Shown in pieces: positions 15,804 to 24,880 of a stretch of DNA of 64,000 nucleotides. Every line of letters starts with the position of its first letter. The stretch's first letter is position 1. The stretch comes from Myxococcales bacterium. GTDB taxonomy: Bacteria; Myxococcota_A; Polyangia; Polyangiales; Polyangiaceae. The stretch lies in contig JAEUKE010000138.1 in the NCBI GenBank assembly GCA_016794345.1, positions 62,001-126,000 on the forward strand. Reading direction: 5' to 3'. A program made the position numbers and the translations under genes. The notes beneath the pieces were generated by a model that had not been told where the DNA came from, made no database searches, and saw nothing but the letters and a program-made list of their open reading frames with translations.

Positions 15804-16721
15804 TCAGAACTCGCCGGAGCAGTTCTCGCTGTCGAACGCGCCCACGACCTTGCCGCACTTCAGCTCGGCGTCCGCCACGTTGATCTTGCAGTTGTCGCTC
15901 GGCTCCTGCGTGCAGTCGCCGGCCAGGAGGCTGTCGTCCTGCTTGACGCAGTACTTGCCGGCGAGCTGCGGGTCGCCGATGCCCACGTCGGGGCGGACCT
16001 CGGCGCAGACGAAGCCGTCCGGGCAGGAGCAGAAGTTGAAGTTGTCGTCCTGCTCCTGGCCTTCCGCGACGCCGCAGCGGCACGAGCAGTAGACGGCGCG
16101 AGCGCCCGACCGGCCGCCATCGTCCGCGCACTGACCGCAGACCTGGGCGGCGACCGGCGTGTCGGTGCCGGGGATGCAGCAGTCCTTGTTGGCGTTCGAC
16201 TCCGCCGAGCCGTTCTCGTCCTGGCAGTTGCCCGGCTTGTGGCAGACGTACTGGGTGCACTGCTTCGTGTCCCCGTCGCACGCGTAGCCGGCGGGGCAAG
16301 CCGCGGCGCCGGCGTCCGGGTCGCACTCGCAGAAGCCGCCCTTGTTGCAGGTGCCCTTGAGCCCGCCGCACAGCGACGTGTCGTCGCTGGTGCAGTCGGG
16401 GGCGAAGGTGCCCGCCTTCGAGCACTCTTCCCCTTCTCCCGTGCACTCGCTGCCGCCGGGCGTGCACGCCTGCTTGGCGAGCTGGCCGAGCGGGCAGCTG
16501 AGGCGGCCCTGGAAGTGGTTCACGAGACAGATGCGGCTCTCGCATTGGAACGATCGAGACTCGATGTTCTCTTGCGTCACCTTGAACCCGGAGAACGCAG
16601 CGTTGAACTCGTCCTCCGGCGTGCAGGGATCGCCGATGCCGCCCGTTTGACACGAGGGCACCAGGCCGAGACCAACGACCGACACAACGGCGAACACGCT
16701 CTTGAGGATGCGACGAGTCAT
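15804..16721 (-). CDS. Cysteine-rich lipoprotein
   Basis: A 305-residue protein with a leader ending in the lipobox LVPSC. The mature part has more than 30 cysteines in clusters such as CESRICLVNH, CSCRCG, CSCPDGFVC and CNKGGFCECD, an EGF-like or disulfide-rich surface-protein pattern seen in many secreted myxobacterial proteins. No CXXCH heme motif is present. The start is ATG 16721, with AAGGAG about ten bases upstream; upstream in-frame sequence lacks a signal. It is divergent from the Glt-like block across a 473-base gap. It could be a surface component of that machine, but nothing in the sequence shows this. Confidence 0.8.
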   Translation of the reverse strand: MTRRILKSVFAVVSVVGLGLVPSCQTGGIGDPCTPEDEFNAAFSGFKVTQENIESRSFQCESRICLVNHFQGRLSCPLGQLAKQACTPGGSECTGEGEECSKAGTFAPDCTSDDTSLCGGLKGTCNKGGFCECDPDAGAAACPAGYACDGDTKQCTQYVCHKPGNCQDENGSAESNANKDCCIPGTDTPVAAQVCGQCADDGGRSGARAVYCSCRCGVAEGQEQDDNFNFCSCPDGFVCAEVRPDVGIGDPQLAGKYCVKQDDSLLAGDCTQEPSDNCKINVADAELKCGKVVGAFDSENCSGEF

Positions 16722-16937
16722 CGTGGGGCGAGCTCCTTCATTCCGCGAAACGCGCGGCCCGGTTCTGGCTCCGGGGGAAGAACAGGCACAACTGCTCGAG
16801 AATGCGAAGGTACTGCAGTAAGGGCGGCGCTCGGCCACCCACGACATGCGTGGGCGCTCGGTGCTGGCGACACTACTCAATCCGCGCGAGAGGGGTCAAG
16901 CGCTCCCTGCACGGCGTCGTCCCCCATGGATTCGGCG

Positions 16938-16967
16938 TTGACAGGCCTTCCGCCCGATGAGTACCAT
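16938..16967 (+). promoter_or_regulatory. Sigma-70-like promoter candidate for the TPR block
   Basis: TTGACA (16938-16943), 18-base spacer, TACCAT (16962-16967). The -35 is perfect and the -10 matches four of six. It would give a leader of about 220 bases before ATG 17195. Confidence 0.4.
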
Positions 16968-17157
16968 CTGCCGACGCTTCGGCCACTCTTTGAATTTGCT
17001 TGTCTTTTCGCGCTGGTAGCCAGTTTTCCTCCGCGCCTTCAGCCCACCTCGAGGGCGCTACGGCTCCGACCCGACCCCTCTTCGGGCTCTTTTGCCGCCT
17101 CTGATTCGCGAATTCCGATTGGTGCCTCCCACTCACGTCGCTTGACGATGTTTTCTG

Positions 17158-17178
17158 TTCACATGCGTCGCATGTGAA
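17158..17178. promoter_or_regulatory. 21-bp operator-like palindrome
   Basis: TTCACATGCG-T-CGCATGTGAA: perfect 10-bp arms around one central base, ending 16 bases before ATG 17195 and abutting the ribosome site GAGGAACG. The symmetry suits a dimeric repressor, or it could form an mRNA hairpin controlling initiation of the first gene of the block. Confidence 0.5.
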
Positions 17179-17194
17179 AAAGCGAGGAACGACG

Positions 17195-18958
17195 ATGCGC
17201 ATGCGCTTTGCGAATGTTCTGGCTCGACTGGGCCTTGTGGCAGCCCTCTCCGCGGCGGTCGTTGCCGCGCCCGTTTCCGATGCGGAAGCGCAAGGGAAGG
17301 GGGCGCCGGCGAAGGGTGGCGACAAGAAAGGCGGAGGCAAGGGAGAAGTCATCGATCTCGATGACGAGGAAGAAGCCGATCCCAAGAAGGGTGGCAAGAA
17401 AGCCGCGGAGGACGAGGGGCCCGTCAGCGCCGGCGAGATGACCGAAGAGGGCGCCCAGGCCAAGCGCCTCTTCGACGGCGGCAAGTGGCAAGAGGCTGCC
17501 CTTGCCCTCAAGAAGGTCACCGCGGGCGAGACCGGTGACGACGAGGGCAACAAGCAGATCGCGCAGTATCACCTCGCGATCGCGCTCTACAACCTGAAGT
17601 TCTACCAGGCGAGCTACGGCATCTTCAGCCAGATCGCGGAGAAGCCGAACCACCTGAAGTTCAACGAGACGCTCCTCTGGCTCGCGCGCCTCGCGACGCA
17701 GCTCCCGGAGCCCGCGGACATCGTCGAGCGCGTCGGCAAGTACGACCAGGACCAGATCGAGCGCTTCAAGAACCCCCAGCAAGAGAACCTCTACTGGCAG
17801 CTCAACTACCTGCTCGGCCGCTACAAGTACCGCGCCCGCAGCTACGACGAGGCCATCCAGCTCTTCGAGAAGGTCGACAAGAAGAGCCCCTACTTCGTCC
17901 AGGCGAAGTTCTTCGAGGGCATCTCGTACGTGCAGCGCCGCCAGTCGGTGCCGGCCGTGAAGTCGTTCCAGTCGATCATCGACGCGATCGACGCCGGCGT
18001 CGAAGGCGTGGAAGACGAGGCCCGCATGAAGGACCTCGCGAACCTCTCGATGGCGCGAACCTTCTACTCGGCCTCCGTCCGGCTCGACGAGTCGAACGTG
18101 CCGAAGATCGACCCCAAGAAGCTGTCGGCCGCGGTCAAGTACTGGAACCGCGTCGACGTCGCGAGCGAGTACTGGCTCGACGCGCTCTTCGAGCAGTCGT
18201 GGGCGTACTTCATGGCCGGCGACTACCCGCACGCGCTCGGCAACATCCACACGATCGAGTCACCCTACTTCCCGAACTCGTTCTACCCCGAGGCGCAGGT
18301 CATCACCTCCGTCATCTACTTCACCGTCTGCCAGTACCAGGACGCGCTCACGGTCGTGGCGCGCATGAAGCAGAAGTACGAGCCCATCCAGAAGGAGCTC
18401 GAGGCCATCCTCAACCAGTACAAGGATGACGAGAGCGGGCAGAAGTTCTTCACCTTCCTCAAGGACGTGCGCGACGGCAAGGCGAACCTCAAGCCCAACA
18501 TCAAGCCGATCGTCGAGAATGCGCTCTCCGATCGCCAGCTCCTCCGCAACATCGAGTACGTCCGCGTCCTCGACAAGGAGGCGGAGCTCTTCAAGAAGAT
18601 GCCGCCGGGCTTCCAGAGCTCGGATCTCGGCGCCGACATCACCGACTCGCTCGATCTCGCGAAGGAGATCGCGGTCCGGAACGCCGGCACGCTCGCCCGC
18701 GACCGCTACCAGCGGTACCTCGACGAGCTCAACGAACACCTCCGCAACGCCCAGAAGATCGTCATCGACGTCGTGAACGCCGAGCGTGGTCGTCTCGAGG
18801 AGGCGGTCATCAAGGACAAGATGTCGAAGGAAGAGACCGATGTCCTCGGCATCGTCTCGCCCGACGAGGAGCACGTCCTCTGGCCGTTCGACGGCGAGTA
18901 CTGGCGTGACGAGCTGGGCTTCTACCGCCAGGTCGTCGTCTCGAAGTGCAAAAAATAG
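17195..18958 (+). CDS. Periplasmic TPR protein, GltC/NfsC-like
   Basis: A 587-residue protein. ATG 17195 has GAGGAACG upstream and gives a signal peptide cut near SDAEA; a GTG seven codons earlier lies inside the palindrome. A Lys/Gly-rich linker (PAKGGDKKGGGKGEVIDL, about 36-85) is followed by TPR helices to about residue 330 (YHLAIALYNLKFYQASYGIF, QLNYLLGRYKYRARSYDEAI, YFMAGDYPHALGNIHTI) and a long helical C-terminus ending VVVSKCKK. It comes first in a co-directional block with GltD-, GltE-, GltG- and GltI-like genes. In M. xanthus GltC and NfsC are periplasmic TPR proteins of similar size that join the outer-membrane barrels. Orthology is inferred from size, fold and order. Confidence 0.75.
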   Translation: MRMRFANVLARLGLVAALSAAVVAAPVSDAEAQGKGAPAKGGDKKGGGKGEVIDLDDEEEADPKKGGKKAAEDEGPVSAGEMTEEGAQAKRLFDGGKWQEAALALKKVTAGETGDDEGNKQIAQYHLAIALYNLKFYQASYGIFSQIAEKPNHLKFNETLLWLARLATQLPEPADIVERVGKYDQDQIERFKNPQQENLYWQLNYLLGRYKYRARSYDEAIQLFEKVDKKSPYFVQAKFFEGISYVQRRQSVPAVKSFQSIIDAIDAGVEGVEDEARMKDLANLSMARTFYSASVRLDESNVPKIDPKKLSAAVKYWNRVDVASEYWLDALFEQSWAYFMAGDYPHALGNIHTIESPYFPNSFYPEAQVITSVIYFTVCQYQDALTVVARMKQKYEPIQKELEAILNQYKDDESGQKFFTFLKDVRDGKANLKPNIKPIVENALSDRQLLRNIEYVRVLDKEAELFKKMPPGFQSSDLGADITDSLDLAKEIAVRNAGTLARDRYQRYLDELNEHLRNAQKIVIDVVNAERGRLEEAVIKDKMSKEETDVLGIVSPDEEHVLWPFDGEYWRDELGFYRQVVVSKCKK

Positions 18959-19010
18959 GTCTCGGTGGAGCTGAGACAAGGTTGATTTCGAAGCGCTTTC
19001 TCCCCGTGGT

Positions 19011-19083
19011 CTCCTCACCCCCCGGCCCCCTCTCCGTGCCGGAGAGGGGGTGGGTGAGGAGTCCCGCTCCCTCTGGGAGCGGG
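19011..19083. repeat. Palindromic element (copy D) between gltC-like and gltD-like genes
   Basis: Outer arms CTCCTCACCC/GGGTGAGGAG (19011-19020, 19052-19061) enclose the perfect 11-bp hairpin CCCCCTCTCCG-TGC-CGGAGAGGGGG (19026-19050). A second hairpin CCCGCTCCC-TCT-GGGAGCGGG (19063-19083) follows. It could attenuate read-through between the two genes. Confidence 0.75.
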
Positions 19084-19204
19084 GTTGGGGTGAGGGCAGT
19101 GTGGCGTGTCGGCCGTGGCGCCAACGCAGCTGTCTTGGCTGCAGCGCCTCGCATATCCAAGACTTCGCGCTTTGCGCGCGTCTGAGGGGACGGAGACGTT
19201 AAGG

Positions 19205-22200
19205 ATGAATCAGTCGAACTACGGGACTCGTATCCTCCGTGCTGCGGCGACGCTCGCCGCAGTCGCCACGGTAGGCTTGGGTACGGGAGCGGTGGTCGGC
19301 AGCGCGAGCGCCGCCGATCAGTGCATCTCGGCAGAAGCCCAGGCGGCCATGAAGGATTGCCCCGCGGGCACCCTCAAAGCGTCGTCCGGCAAGAAGCCGC
19401 AGGTCAGCTTCAAGTCGTCACCTCAGGCCGTCAGCCTGAAGAAGCGGGATGACAAGCTCAAGCCGGAAAACCCCAAGGACATCGCGGCCGCTGCGCAGCG
19501 TGACGAGCGCAAGGCCAAGATGCAGAAGAAGTCGAGGCAGCTGCTCGTCACCGAGCTGCAGAACCTCGAGAGCCTCTTCGCCTCGACCAAGAAGAACTCG
19601 CCGGACCGCCCGAAGCTCGCGCGGCGTCTGGCCGAGGGCTACGTCGAGCTCGAGGCCGCCGCGTTCCGCGACCAGACCGAGAGCGAAATCCGCTCGGCGG
19701 ACGCGAAGCGCAAGAAGGACTCGAAGACCGCGACGGACGAGGCCAACAAGGCCCAGAAGGCGAAGGCCGTCGTCGGCACCGCGCGCAAGAGCGCGATCAA
19801 GTACTACTCGTTCCTGAAGAGCAACTACTCCAAGTGGTGCCTCCAGCCGAACACGCAGGACCCGACCAAGAGCCAGGGCTGCGGCGACGAGGTGCTCTAC
19901 TACCTCGCCTACGAGTACGAGCAGGCGAAGGACCTCGACAACGCTCGCAAGGTCTACTTCGAGCTCGTCGACAACTGGAAGACCTCCAAGTACCGCCCGA
20001 ACGCCTACCTCGCCTTCGGCGAGCTCTTCTTCCAGGAAGCGCAGAGCGACCCGTCGAAGTGGGGCTTCGCGCAGCAGTCCTACGAGGAAGTGACGAAGTA
20101 CCCGCCGCCGGACAACAAGCTGTACGGCTACGCGCTCTACAAGCTCGGGTACGTCCACTGGAACCAGGGCGACTACGAGAAGGCCGTCGACTCCTTCAAG
20201 AAGGTCATCGACTACGGCGTGAAGTTCTCGAACCTGCCGAACTCCACGCAGCTCGCCACCTCGGCCCGCCGCGACATCATCCCGGTGTACGCGCTCTGGG
20301 GCGACCCGAAGAAGGCCTACAACTTCTTCAAGCCGATCAGCGGTGACAGCGGCGGCGACAACGACAAGACCTTCAAGATGATGGATGAGCTCGGTATCAA
20401 CTACCTCGATACCGGCCACTACGACGAAGGCATCGCGCTCTACACGGACCTCATGGGCCGAGACAAGGGCGCGAAGTGGTGCGAGTACCACGGCCACATC
20501 GCCGAGGCGACGATGGCCAAGAAGTCCGGCGCCAAGGACGAGATCGTCAAGGTCCTCGGCCGCCAGATGGACGTCTACAAGGAGTTCCTCGGTGGCAGCT
20601 CGCCGGCGGACGCGAAGGTCAAGTGCGGCAACATCACCGCCGGCACGCTGGCCGAGACCGCGATGGCGTGGCACCTCGAGGCCGTCGGCTCGGGCGGCGT
20701 CCGCGGCACCGGCGACAAGAAGACCATGAAGCTCGCGGCGGACCTCTACGAGAAGGTCACCCAGAACTTCAAGCAAGAGGACTTCGCCAAGTTCACCTTC
20801 CCGCGCATCGTGAAGGAGGACTGGCCGGACATCATGAAGATCAAGTACGCCATGGCGGACTTGCTCTACTTCCAGCAGGACTGGGAGCGTTGTGGTCCGG
20901 CCTTCGACTCGGTCGTCGCCGAGGACCCGAAGGGCCCGCAGGCCCCCGAGGCCGCCTTCGCCGCCGTGCTCTGCTACCAGAACATCTACACGGAGCGGCA
21001 CAAGGGCGGCGAGGACAAGAAGGGCACGGGCAACATGCCCGGCGCCGACGACAAGAAGAAGGACCCCAAGGCGAAGCCGGTCAACGCCGACGTCTTCAAG
21101 CCGAAGGAGTACTCCGGTGAGCAGAAGGGCATGCTCACGGCCTTCAATCGCTACCTTTGTTACATCCAGCCGGAAAGCGGGAACAAGGAGGCGATGGATC
21201 AGTTCGTCGAGGTGAAGTACGCCCGCGCGCGCACGCAGTTCGAGGCGCGCCACTGGGAGGAGGCAGCGCTCGGCTTCCGCGACGTCGCCATCAACCACTC
21301 CGACAAGGAAGTCGGCGTCTTCGCCGCGAACCTCTACCTCGAGGCCGCGAACATCCTCGGCACGCGTCTCGAGCCGACCAAGTCGGCTTGTATCGACGAC
21401 ATCGCCAAGGACACGCCGCAGTTCATCAAGCTCTACTGCGAAGGCAACCGCAAGGCGCAGAACGAAGAGCAGTGCTCGGTCTTCTTCCGCGTTCAGCGCG
21501 ACGTCGAGCGTCTGAGCGCCGAGGCCACGGTCAAGGAGTGCGACGGCGGCGGCGCCAACGCGATCGAGAAGTGCCGCGCCGGCGCGCAGAAGTACCTCGA
21601 CATCTGGGAGAAGTACGGCAAGGAGCCGTGCGAGAAGAACCAGAAGGATGCCTGCGCACGCAACGAAGAGGTGCTCTACAACGCGGCCCGCGCCTTCCAG
21701 GCTGCGCGCCTCCTCGCGAAGAGCATCGCGGTCCGCAAGATCCTGATCAACCCGAAGTACAACCTCCACGAGACCGCGCTCGCCAAGAAGGCGGTGTACG
21801 AGATCGGTGGTAACTACCAGGCCATCGCGGTCTACGACGAGGCGGCCGCTTGGTACGAGCGCTTCGCTCAGGAGTCCCCGAAGGACGAGAAGGCGCCGCA
21901 GGCCCTCTCCGACGCCATCGTCCTGCGCCTCGGCCTCGGCCAGGAGGACCAGGCGATCAAGGACGAGGACCTCTTCCGTAAGAACTTCTCGAACCGCGCC
22001 CAGCAAGCGGCACAGATCGCCTTCGCGATCGGCGCGCACTACACGGACCGCGGCGACTGGGCGAACGCCCGCAAGCGCCTCTCCGGCGCCATCGGGCAGA
22101 TCGACCGGAACGCGACGGCCGACGTGAAGATCCAGGCGCACGCGCTCCTCGCTCGCGTCTACGACAAGCTCGGCTCCAAGACGCAGGCGCGCGGCGAATA

Positions 22201-23107
22201 CGACAAGGTCCGCGGCTTCTGGAAGGACCCGGCGGCGGGCGTGAAGGAAGTCGAGAAGGCCGGCGGCGCGGAGGAGGGCGAAGCCCAGAAGCTCCGCCGC
22301 CTCGCGAAGACCCTCGAGGCGGTCGGTGAGGCGTACTTCTTCTTCGCCGAGGAGAAGAAGGCCGCGGTCGATAAGATCGCCTTCCCCGAGTACAAGGGCT
22401 CTGGCGAACGCGCCGAGGTCCAGAAGTTCGTCAAGGAGAAGGTCGCGGACTGGCAGAAGAAGAAGCGCGCCGCGATCGAAGAAGCCGACAAGGAGTACCA
22501 GAAGATCCTGGGCCTCCAGCCGGTTGCTCCTCCGCGCTGGGTCATCGCCGCCGGCTCCCGCGTCGGTCAGATGAAGGGCAAGTTCGTCGCCGAGTTCCGC
22601 GCGGCGCCCATCCCGAAGGACTGGAAGCAGAACGGCCCGAGCCCGTACGGTGACCTCCTCTGGGAGGAGATCCGCGGGGCTTACTACTCGGCTCTCGACG
22701 AGGCGAGCGAGCCCGACAAGCAGGCCGCGAAGGGCGCGTACAAGACGTGCCTCGACCTCTCGGTCAAGTACCAGTACTTCGACGACTTCTCGCGCAGCTG
22801 CGAGGCCTGGCTGTCGAAGACCTACCCGGCCGAGTACCACCTCATCGACGAGTTCCGCAGCGCCCCGAACCGCCTCGGCTCGGGTCTGACGGAGCGCGCG
22901 GTGCCGCTCAACATGGACGGGACGCCGTGGGCTGGTGAGCAGCCGAAGGCTCCCGAGAAGCCGGCCGACAAGCCGGCCCCCGCGGCCGACAAGCCGGCCG
23001 CCGCTGCCGACAAGCCGGGGGCGGCGCCTGCGAAGGCCGCCGCGCCCGCCGCGCCGGCTGGCGGAAGCAAGGAAGACGACGCTCTCAGCAAGGCGAAGAA
23101 GAAGTGA
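19205..23107 (+). CDS. gltD: Large periplasmic TPR protein, GltD/AgmU-like
   Basis: A 1300-residue secreted protein. ATG 19205 gives a signal peptide (TLAAVATVGLGTGAVVG, cut near SASA); earlier in-frame starts lack one. The mature part is TPR solenoid from about 130 to 1100 (YYLAYEYEQAKDLDNARKVY, ALYKLGYVHWNQGDYEKAVD, EIGGNYQAIAVYDEAAAWYE), with Cys-containing loops and Lys-rich coils, and ends in a Pro/Ala/Lys-rich tail (DKPAPAADKPAAAADKPG). M. xanthus GltD (AgmU) and NfsD are TPR proteins of about this size, next to GltE/NfsE as here. AgmU links the inner-membrane motor to the outer membrane during gliding. The stop lies 11 bases before the next ATG, so the two are co-transcribed. Orthology is by size, repeats and gene order. 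Confidence 0.75.
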   Translation: MNQSNYGTRILRAAATLAAVATVGLGTGAVVGSASAADQCISAEAQAAMKDCPAGTLKASSGKKPQVSFKSSPQAVSLKKRDDKLKPENPKDIAAAAQRDERKAKMQKKSRQLLVTELQNLESLFASTKKNSPDRPKLARRLAEGYVELEAAAFRDQTESEIRSADAKRKKDSKTATDEANKAQKAKAVVGTARKSAIKYYSFLKSNYSKWCLQPNTQDPTKSQGCGDEVLYYLAYEYEQAKDLDNARKVYFELVDNWKTSKYRPNAYLAFGELFFQEAQSDPSKWGFAQQSYEEVTKYPPPDNKLYGYALYKLGYVHWNQGDYEKAVDSFKKVIDYGVKFSNLPNSTQLATSARRDIIPVYALWGDPKKAYNFFKPISGDSGGDNDKTFKMMDELGINYLDTGHYDEGIALYTDLMGRDKGAKWCEYHGHIAEATMAKKSGAKDEIVKVLGRQMDVYKEFLGGSSPADAKVKCGNITAGTLAETAMAWHLEAVGSGGVRGTGDKKTMKLAADLYEKVTQNFKQEDFAKFTFPRIVKEDWPDIMKIKYAMADLLYFQQDWERCGPAFDSVVAEDPKGPQAPEAAFAAVLCYQNIYTERHKGGEDKKGTGNMPGADDKKKDPKAKPVNADVFKPKEYSGEQKGMLTAFNRYLCYIQPESGNKEAMDQFVEVKYARARTQFEARHWEEAALGFRDVAINHSDKEVGVFAANLYLEAANILGTRLEPTKSACIDDIAKDTPQFIKLYCEGNRKAQNEEQCSVFFRVQRDVERLSAEATVKECDGGGANAIEKCRAGAQKYLDIWEKYGKEPCEKNQKDACARNEEVLYNAARAFQAARLLAKSIAVRKILINPKYNLHETALAKKAVYEIGGNYQAIAVYDEAAAWYERFAQESPKDEKAPQALSDAIVLRLGLGQEDQAIKDEDLFRKNFSNRAQQAAQIAFAIGAHYTDRGDWANARKRLSGAIGQIDRNATADVKIQAHALLARVYDKLGSKTQARGEYDKVRGFWKDPAAGVKEVEKAGGAEEGEAQKLRRLAKTLEAVGEAYFFFAEEKKAAVDKIAFPEYKGSGERAEVQKFVKEKVADWQKKKRAAIEEADKEYQKILGLQPVAPPRWVIAAGSRVGQMKGKFVAEFRAAPIPKDWKQNGPSPYGDLLWEEIRGAYYSALDEASEPDKQAAKGAYKTCLDLSVKYQYFDDFSRSCEAWLSKTYPAEYHLIDEFRSAPNRLGSGLTERAVPLNMDGTPWAGEQPKAPEKPADKPAPAADKPAAAADKPGAAPAKAAAPAAPAGGSKEDDALSKAKKK

Positions 23108-23118
23108 GGAGCCTCATC

Positions 23119-24609
23119 ATGAAGACCAGCATCCTCAAGACCAGCCTCCTCGCGGTCACCCTCCTGGCGGCGGCCTGCTCCAGCGCGACGGACGGCCCCA
23201 ATGGGCCGAACGGCAAGGGCGGCCCGAAGGACGACAAGGGCAACGTCGTCAACAAGGAAGCAGCCGACAAATACGCGCAAGGCCTCGCCGAGCTCGAGCG
23301 GCACGACAAGGCCGGCGACTGGAGCGAGGCGACCTGCGCGGCCGTCGCGCAGACCTTCCTCGACTCGGCGGACAAACAAGACAAGTTCTTCGCGCCCGCC
23401 ATCTACAACGCCGGTGTCGCCTACCACCGCTGCGGCAACGTGGCGGAGGCTCGCAAGTACTACACGCAGGTGCTCGAGAAGGATCAGAAGGCGCACCGCG
23501 CCCGCGTCCAGCTCGCGCGCCTCGACCTCGCCGCTTCGAACGACGCAGCGATCGACAAGGCCATGGCCGAGTTCGAGCGCGCGGTCGCCGACAGCGAGTT
23601 CCAGAACGTGGAGGCGCTCGTCGAGATCGCGCGCCTCCAAATGAAGCGCAACAGCAACGCCGCCGACAAGGAAGGCGCGAACGACTTCGAGCGCGCGAAG
23701 AAGAACCTGCAGCGCGCGCTCGCCGTCGACGACGGCTACATGCCGGCGTTCAACCAGCTCGCCATCTACTACCTCGAGCGCGCGAAGCAGAACGTCGGCA
23801 AGAAGCGCACGACGTTCGCCCGCGGCGCCGATCAGCAGAAGGTCGACTCGCAAGCGCTCGACCTGTCGCTCCTCGTCGCGTCGCAAGCGGTCCGCAAGAA
23901 CCCTGGCTACGCGCCCATCCACAACACCGCAGGTCTTGTGTCGGTGGAAGCGGGCGACTTGAACCGTGCGGTGCAGTCGTTCGGAACGGCCCGCAAGGCC
24001 GACCCGGCCTTCTTCGAAGCACACATGAACTACGCCGCCGTGAACATGATGTTCCGCGGGTTCCAGCAGGCGGAGGAGGCGTATCGCGCGGCGATCAAGC
24101 TGCGTCCGACCGACTACGACGCCCACCTCGGCCTGGCGCTCGCGCTGCGCGGCCAGATCGACAACGCTCCGGACGGCGACAAGAAGCTGGCCGAGGCGGA
24201 GCAGCTCATCGAGAAGGCCAAGACGCTGGACGCCGGTCGTCCGGAGGCGTTCTTCAACCACGCCATCCTGACCCAGGAATACAAGGCGAAGGCAGGCAAG
24301 GACGCAAACGCGGCCCTCGAGGCTTCGATCAAGCTCTTCGACGAGTTTGCCAAGAAGGCTCAGGGCAAGGCCGAGTTCGCGGAGGCGGTGGAGGACGTGA
24401 CCGCCGTCCCGACGAAGGCCGACAAGGACTGCTTGGGCGCGAAGGCCAAGAAGGACAAGGGCTGCAAGCGGGGCCGGATCTTCGACATCAAGGAGATCAT
24501 CGAGTTCAACAAGCAGTCCGCCGCCGAGCAGAAGAAGATGGAAGAAGAGGCGAAGAACCGCGCGGCCATGGAAGAGGCCGGGGCGGGCGGAGAGGAAGAG
24601 AAGAAGTAA
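23119..24609 (+). CDS. gltE: TPR lipoprotein, GltE/AglT-like
   Basis: A 496-residue lipoprotein. ATG 23119 has GAGGAG eight bases upstream; the leader ends in the lipobox LLAAAC. TPR units run from about 75 to 400 (YNAGVAYHRCGNVAEARKYY, QLAIYYLERAKQNVG, NYAAVNMMFRGFQQAEEAYR, LGLALALRGQID), and the tail is acidic and helical (EEEAKNRAAMEEAGAGGEEE). Ser after the lipobox Cys favours the outer membrane by the usual Lol rule, though myxobacterial rules may differ. In M. xanthus AglT/GltE is a TPR lipoprotein directly after AgmU/GltD, the same order as here. The next gene begins 271 bases later and has its own promoter. Confidence 0.75.
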   Translation: MKTSILKTSLLAVTLLAAACSSATDGPNGPNGKGGPKDDKGNVVNKEAADKYAQGLAELERHDKAGDWSEATCAAVAQTFLDSADKQDKFFAPAIYNAGVAYHRCGNVAEARKYYTQVLEKDQKAHRARVQLARLDLAASNDAAIDKAMAEFERAVADSEFQNVEALVEIARLQMKRNSNAADKEGANDFERAKKNLQRALAVDDGYMPAFNQLAIYYLERAKQNVGKKRTTFARGADQQKVDSQALDLSLLVASQAVRKNPGYAPIHNTAGLVSVEAGDLNRAVQSFGTARKADPAFFEAHMNYAAVNMMFRGFQQAEEAYRAAIKLRPTDYDAHLGLALALRGQIDNAPDGDKKLAEAEQLIEKAKTLDAGRPEAFFNHAILTQEYKAKAGKDANAALEASIKLFDEFAKKAQGKAEFAEAVEDVTAVPTKADKDCLGAKAKKDKGCKRGRIFDIKEIIEFNKQSAAEQKKMEEEAKNRAAMEEAGAGGEEEKK

Positions 24610-24807
24610 GCCCTGCTCATCGAAGCAGAGGCTGAACGAACTTCTCTCGGAACTTTCTCTGAGACCCGCTGTCTGACTCCACGTTGGGTCGAGACAGTTT
24701 CCTCGGAGATGGTTTCTTCGCAGCCGCGTCGAGCGGGTCGCGAGCCGGTTTCCCGGCATCGGGCCCGCTCCCGCGGGTGCAGCGTGACGAGTGGCTCGTT
24801 GGTTTCG

Positions 24808-24837
24808 TTGACGGGGCTCGGTCCCCGGCCGTACAAT
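24808..24837 (+). promoter_or_regulatory. Sigma-70-like promoter inside the machine cluster
   Basis: TTGACG (24808-24813), 18-base spacer, TACAAT (24832-24837): five of six matches in each box. The predicted start near 24844 gives a leader of about 37 bases before ATG 24881. It would drive the small secreted gene and the FHA gene independently of the upstream TPR genes. Confidence 0.6.
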
Positions 24838-24854
24838 CTCACTGGAAACGCGAC

Positions 24855-24875
24855 GGAGGCTCTGCCTCCTGGAGG
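24855..24875 (+). promoter_or_regulatory. Ribosome site with competing hairpins
   Basis: GGAGGC-TCT-GCCTCC-T-GGAGG: the central GCCTCC can pair either with the upstream GGAGGC (6 bp, leaving the Shine-Dalgarno free) or with the downstream GGAGG (hiding it). The real ribosome site is GGAGG 24871-24875, five bases before ATG 24881. Confidence 0.4.
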
Positions 24876-24880
24876 TTGTG

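Larger units (their letters stand above)
16722..17194. other. 473-bp divergent intergenic region upstream of the TPR block
   Basis: It separates the Cys-rich lipoprotein (minus) from the first TPR gene of the machine cluster (plus). It holds a perfect TTGACA -35 at 16938, a perfect 10-bp palindrome TACTGCAGTA at 16811-16820, an inverted repeat CCCACG/CGTGGG near 16843-16859, and a 21-bp near-perfect palindrome just before the ribosome site. No gene is seen in it. Confidence 0.6.

Noticed and set aside
16811..16820. TACTGCAGTA palindrome as a regulator box
   Set aside because: Ten-base palindromes are expected by chance in 64 kb, and it is not placed next to a clear promoter.
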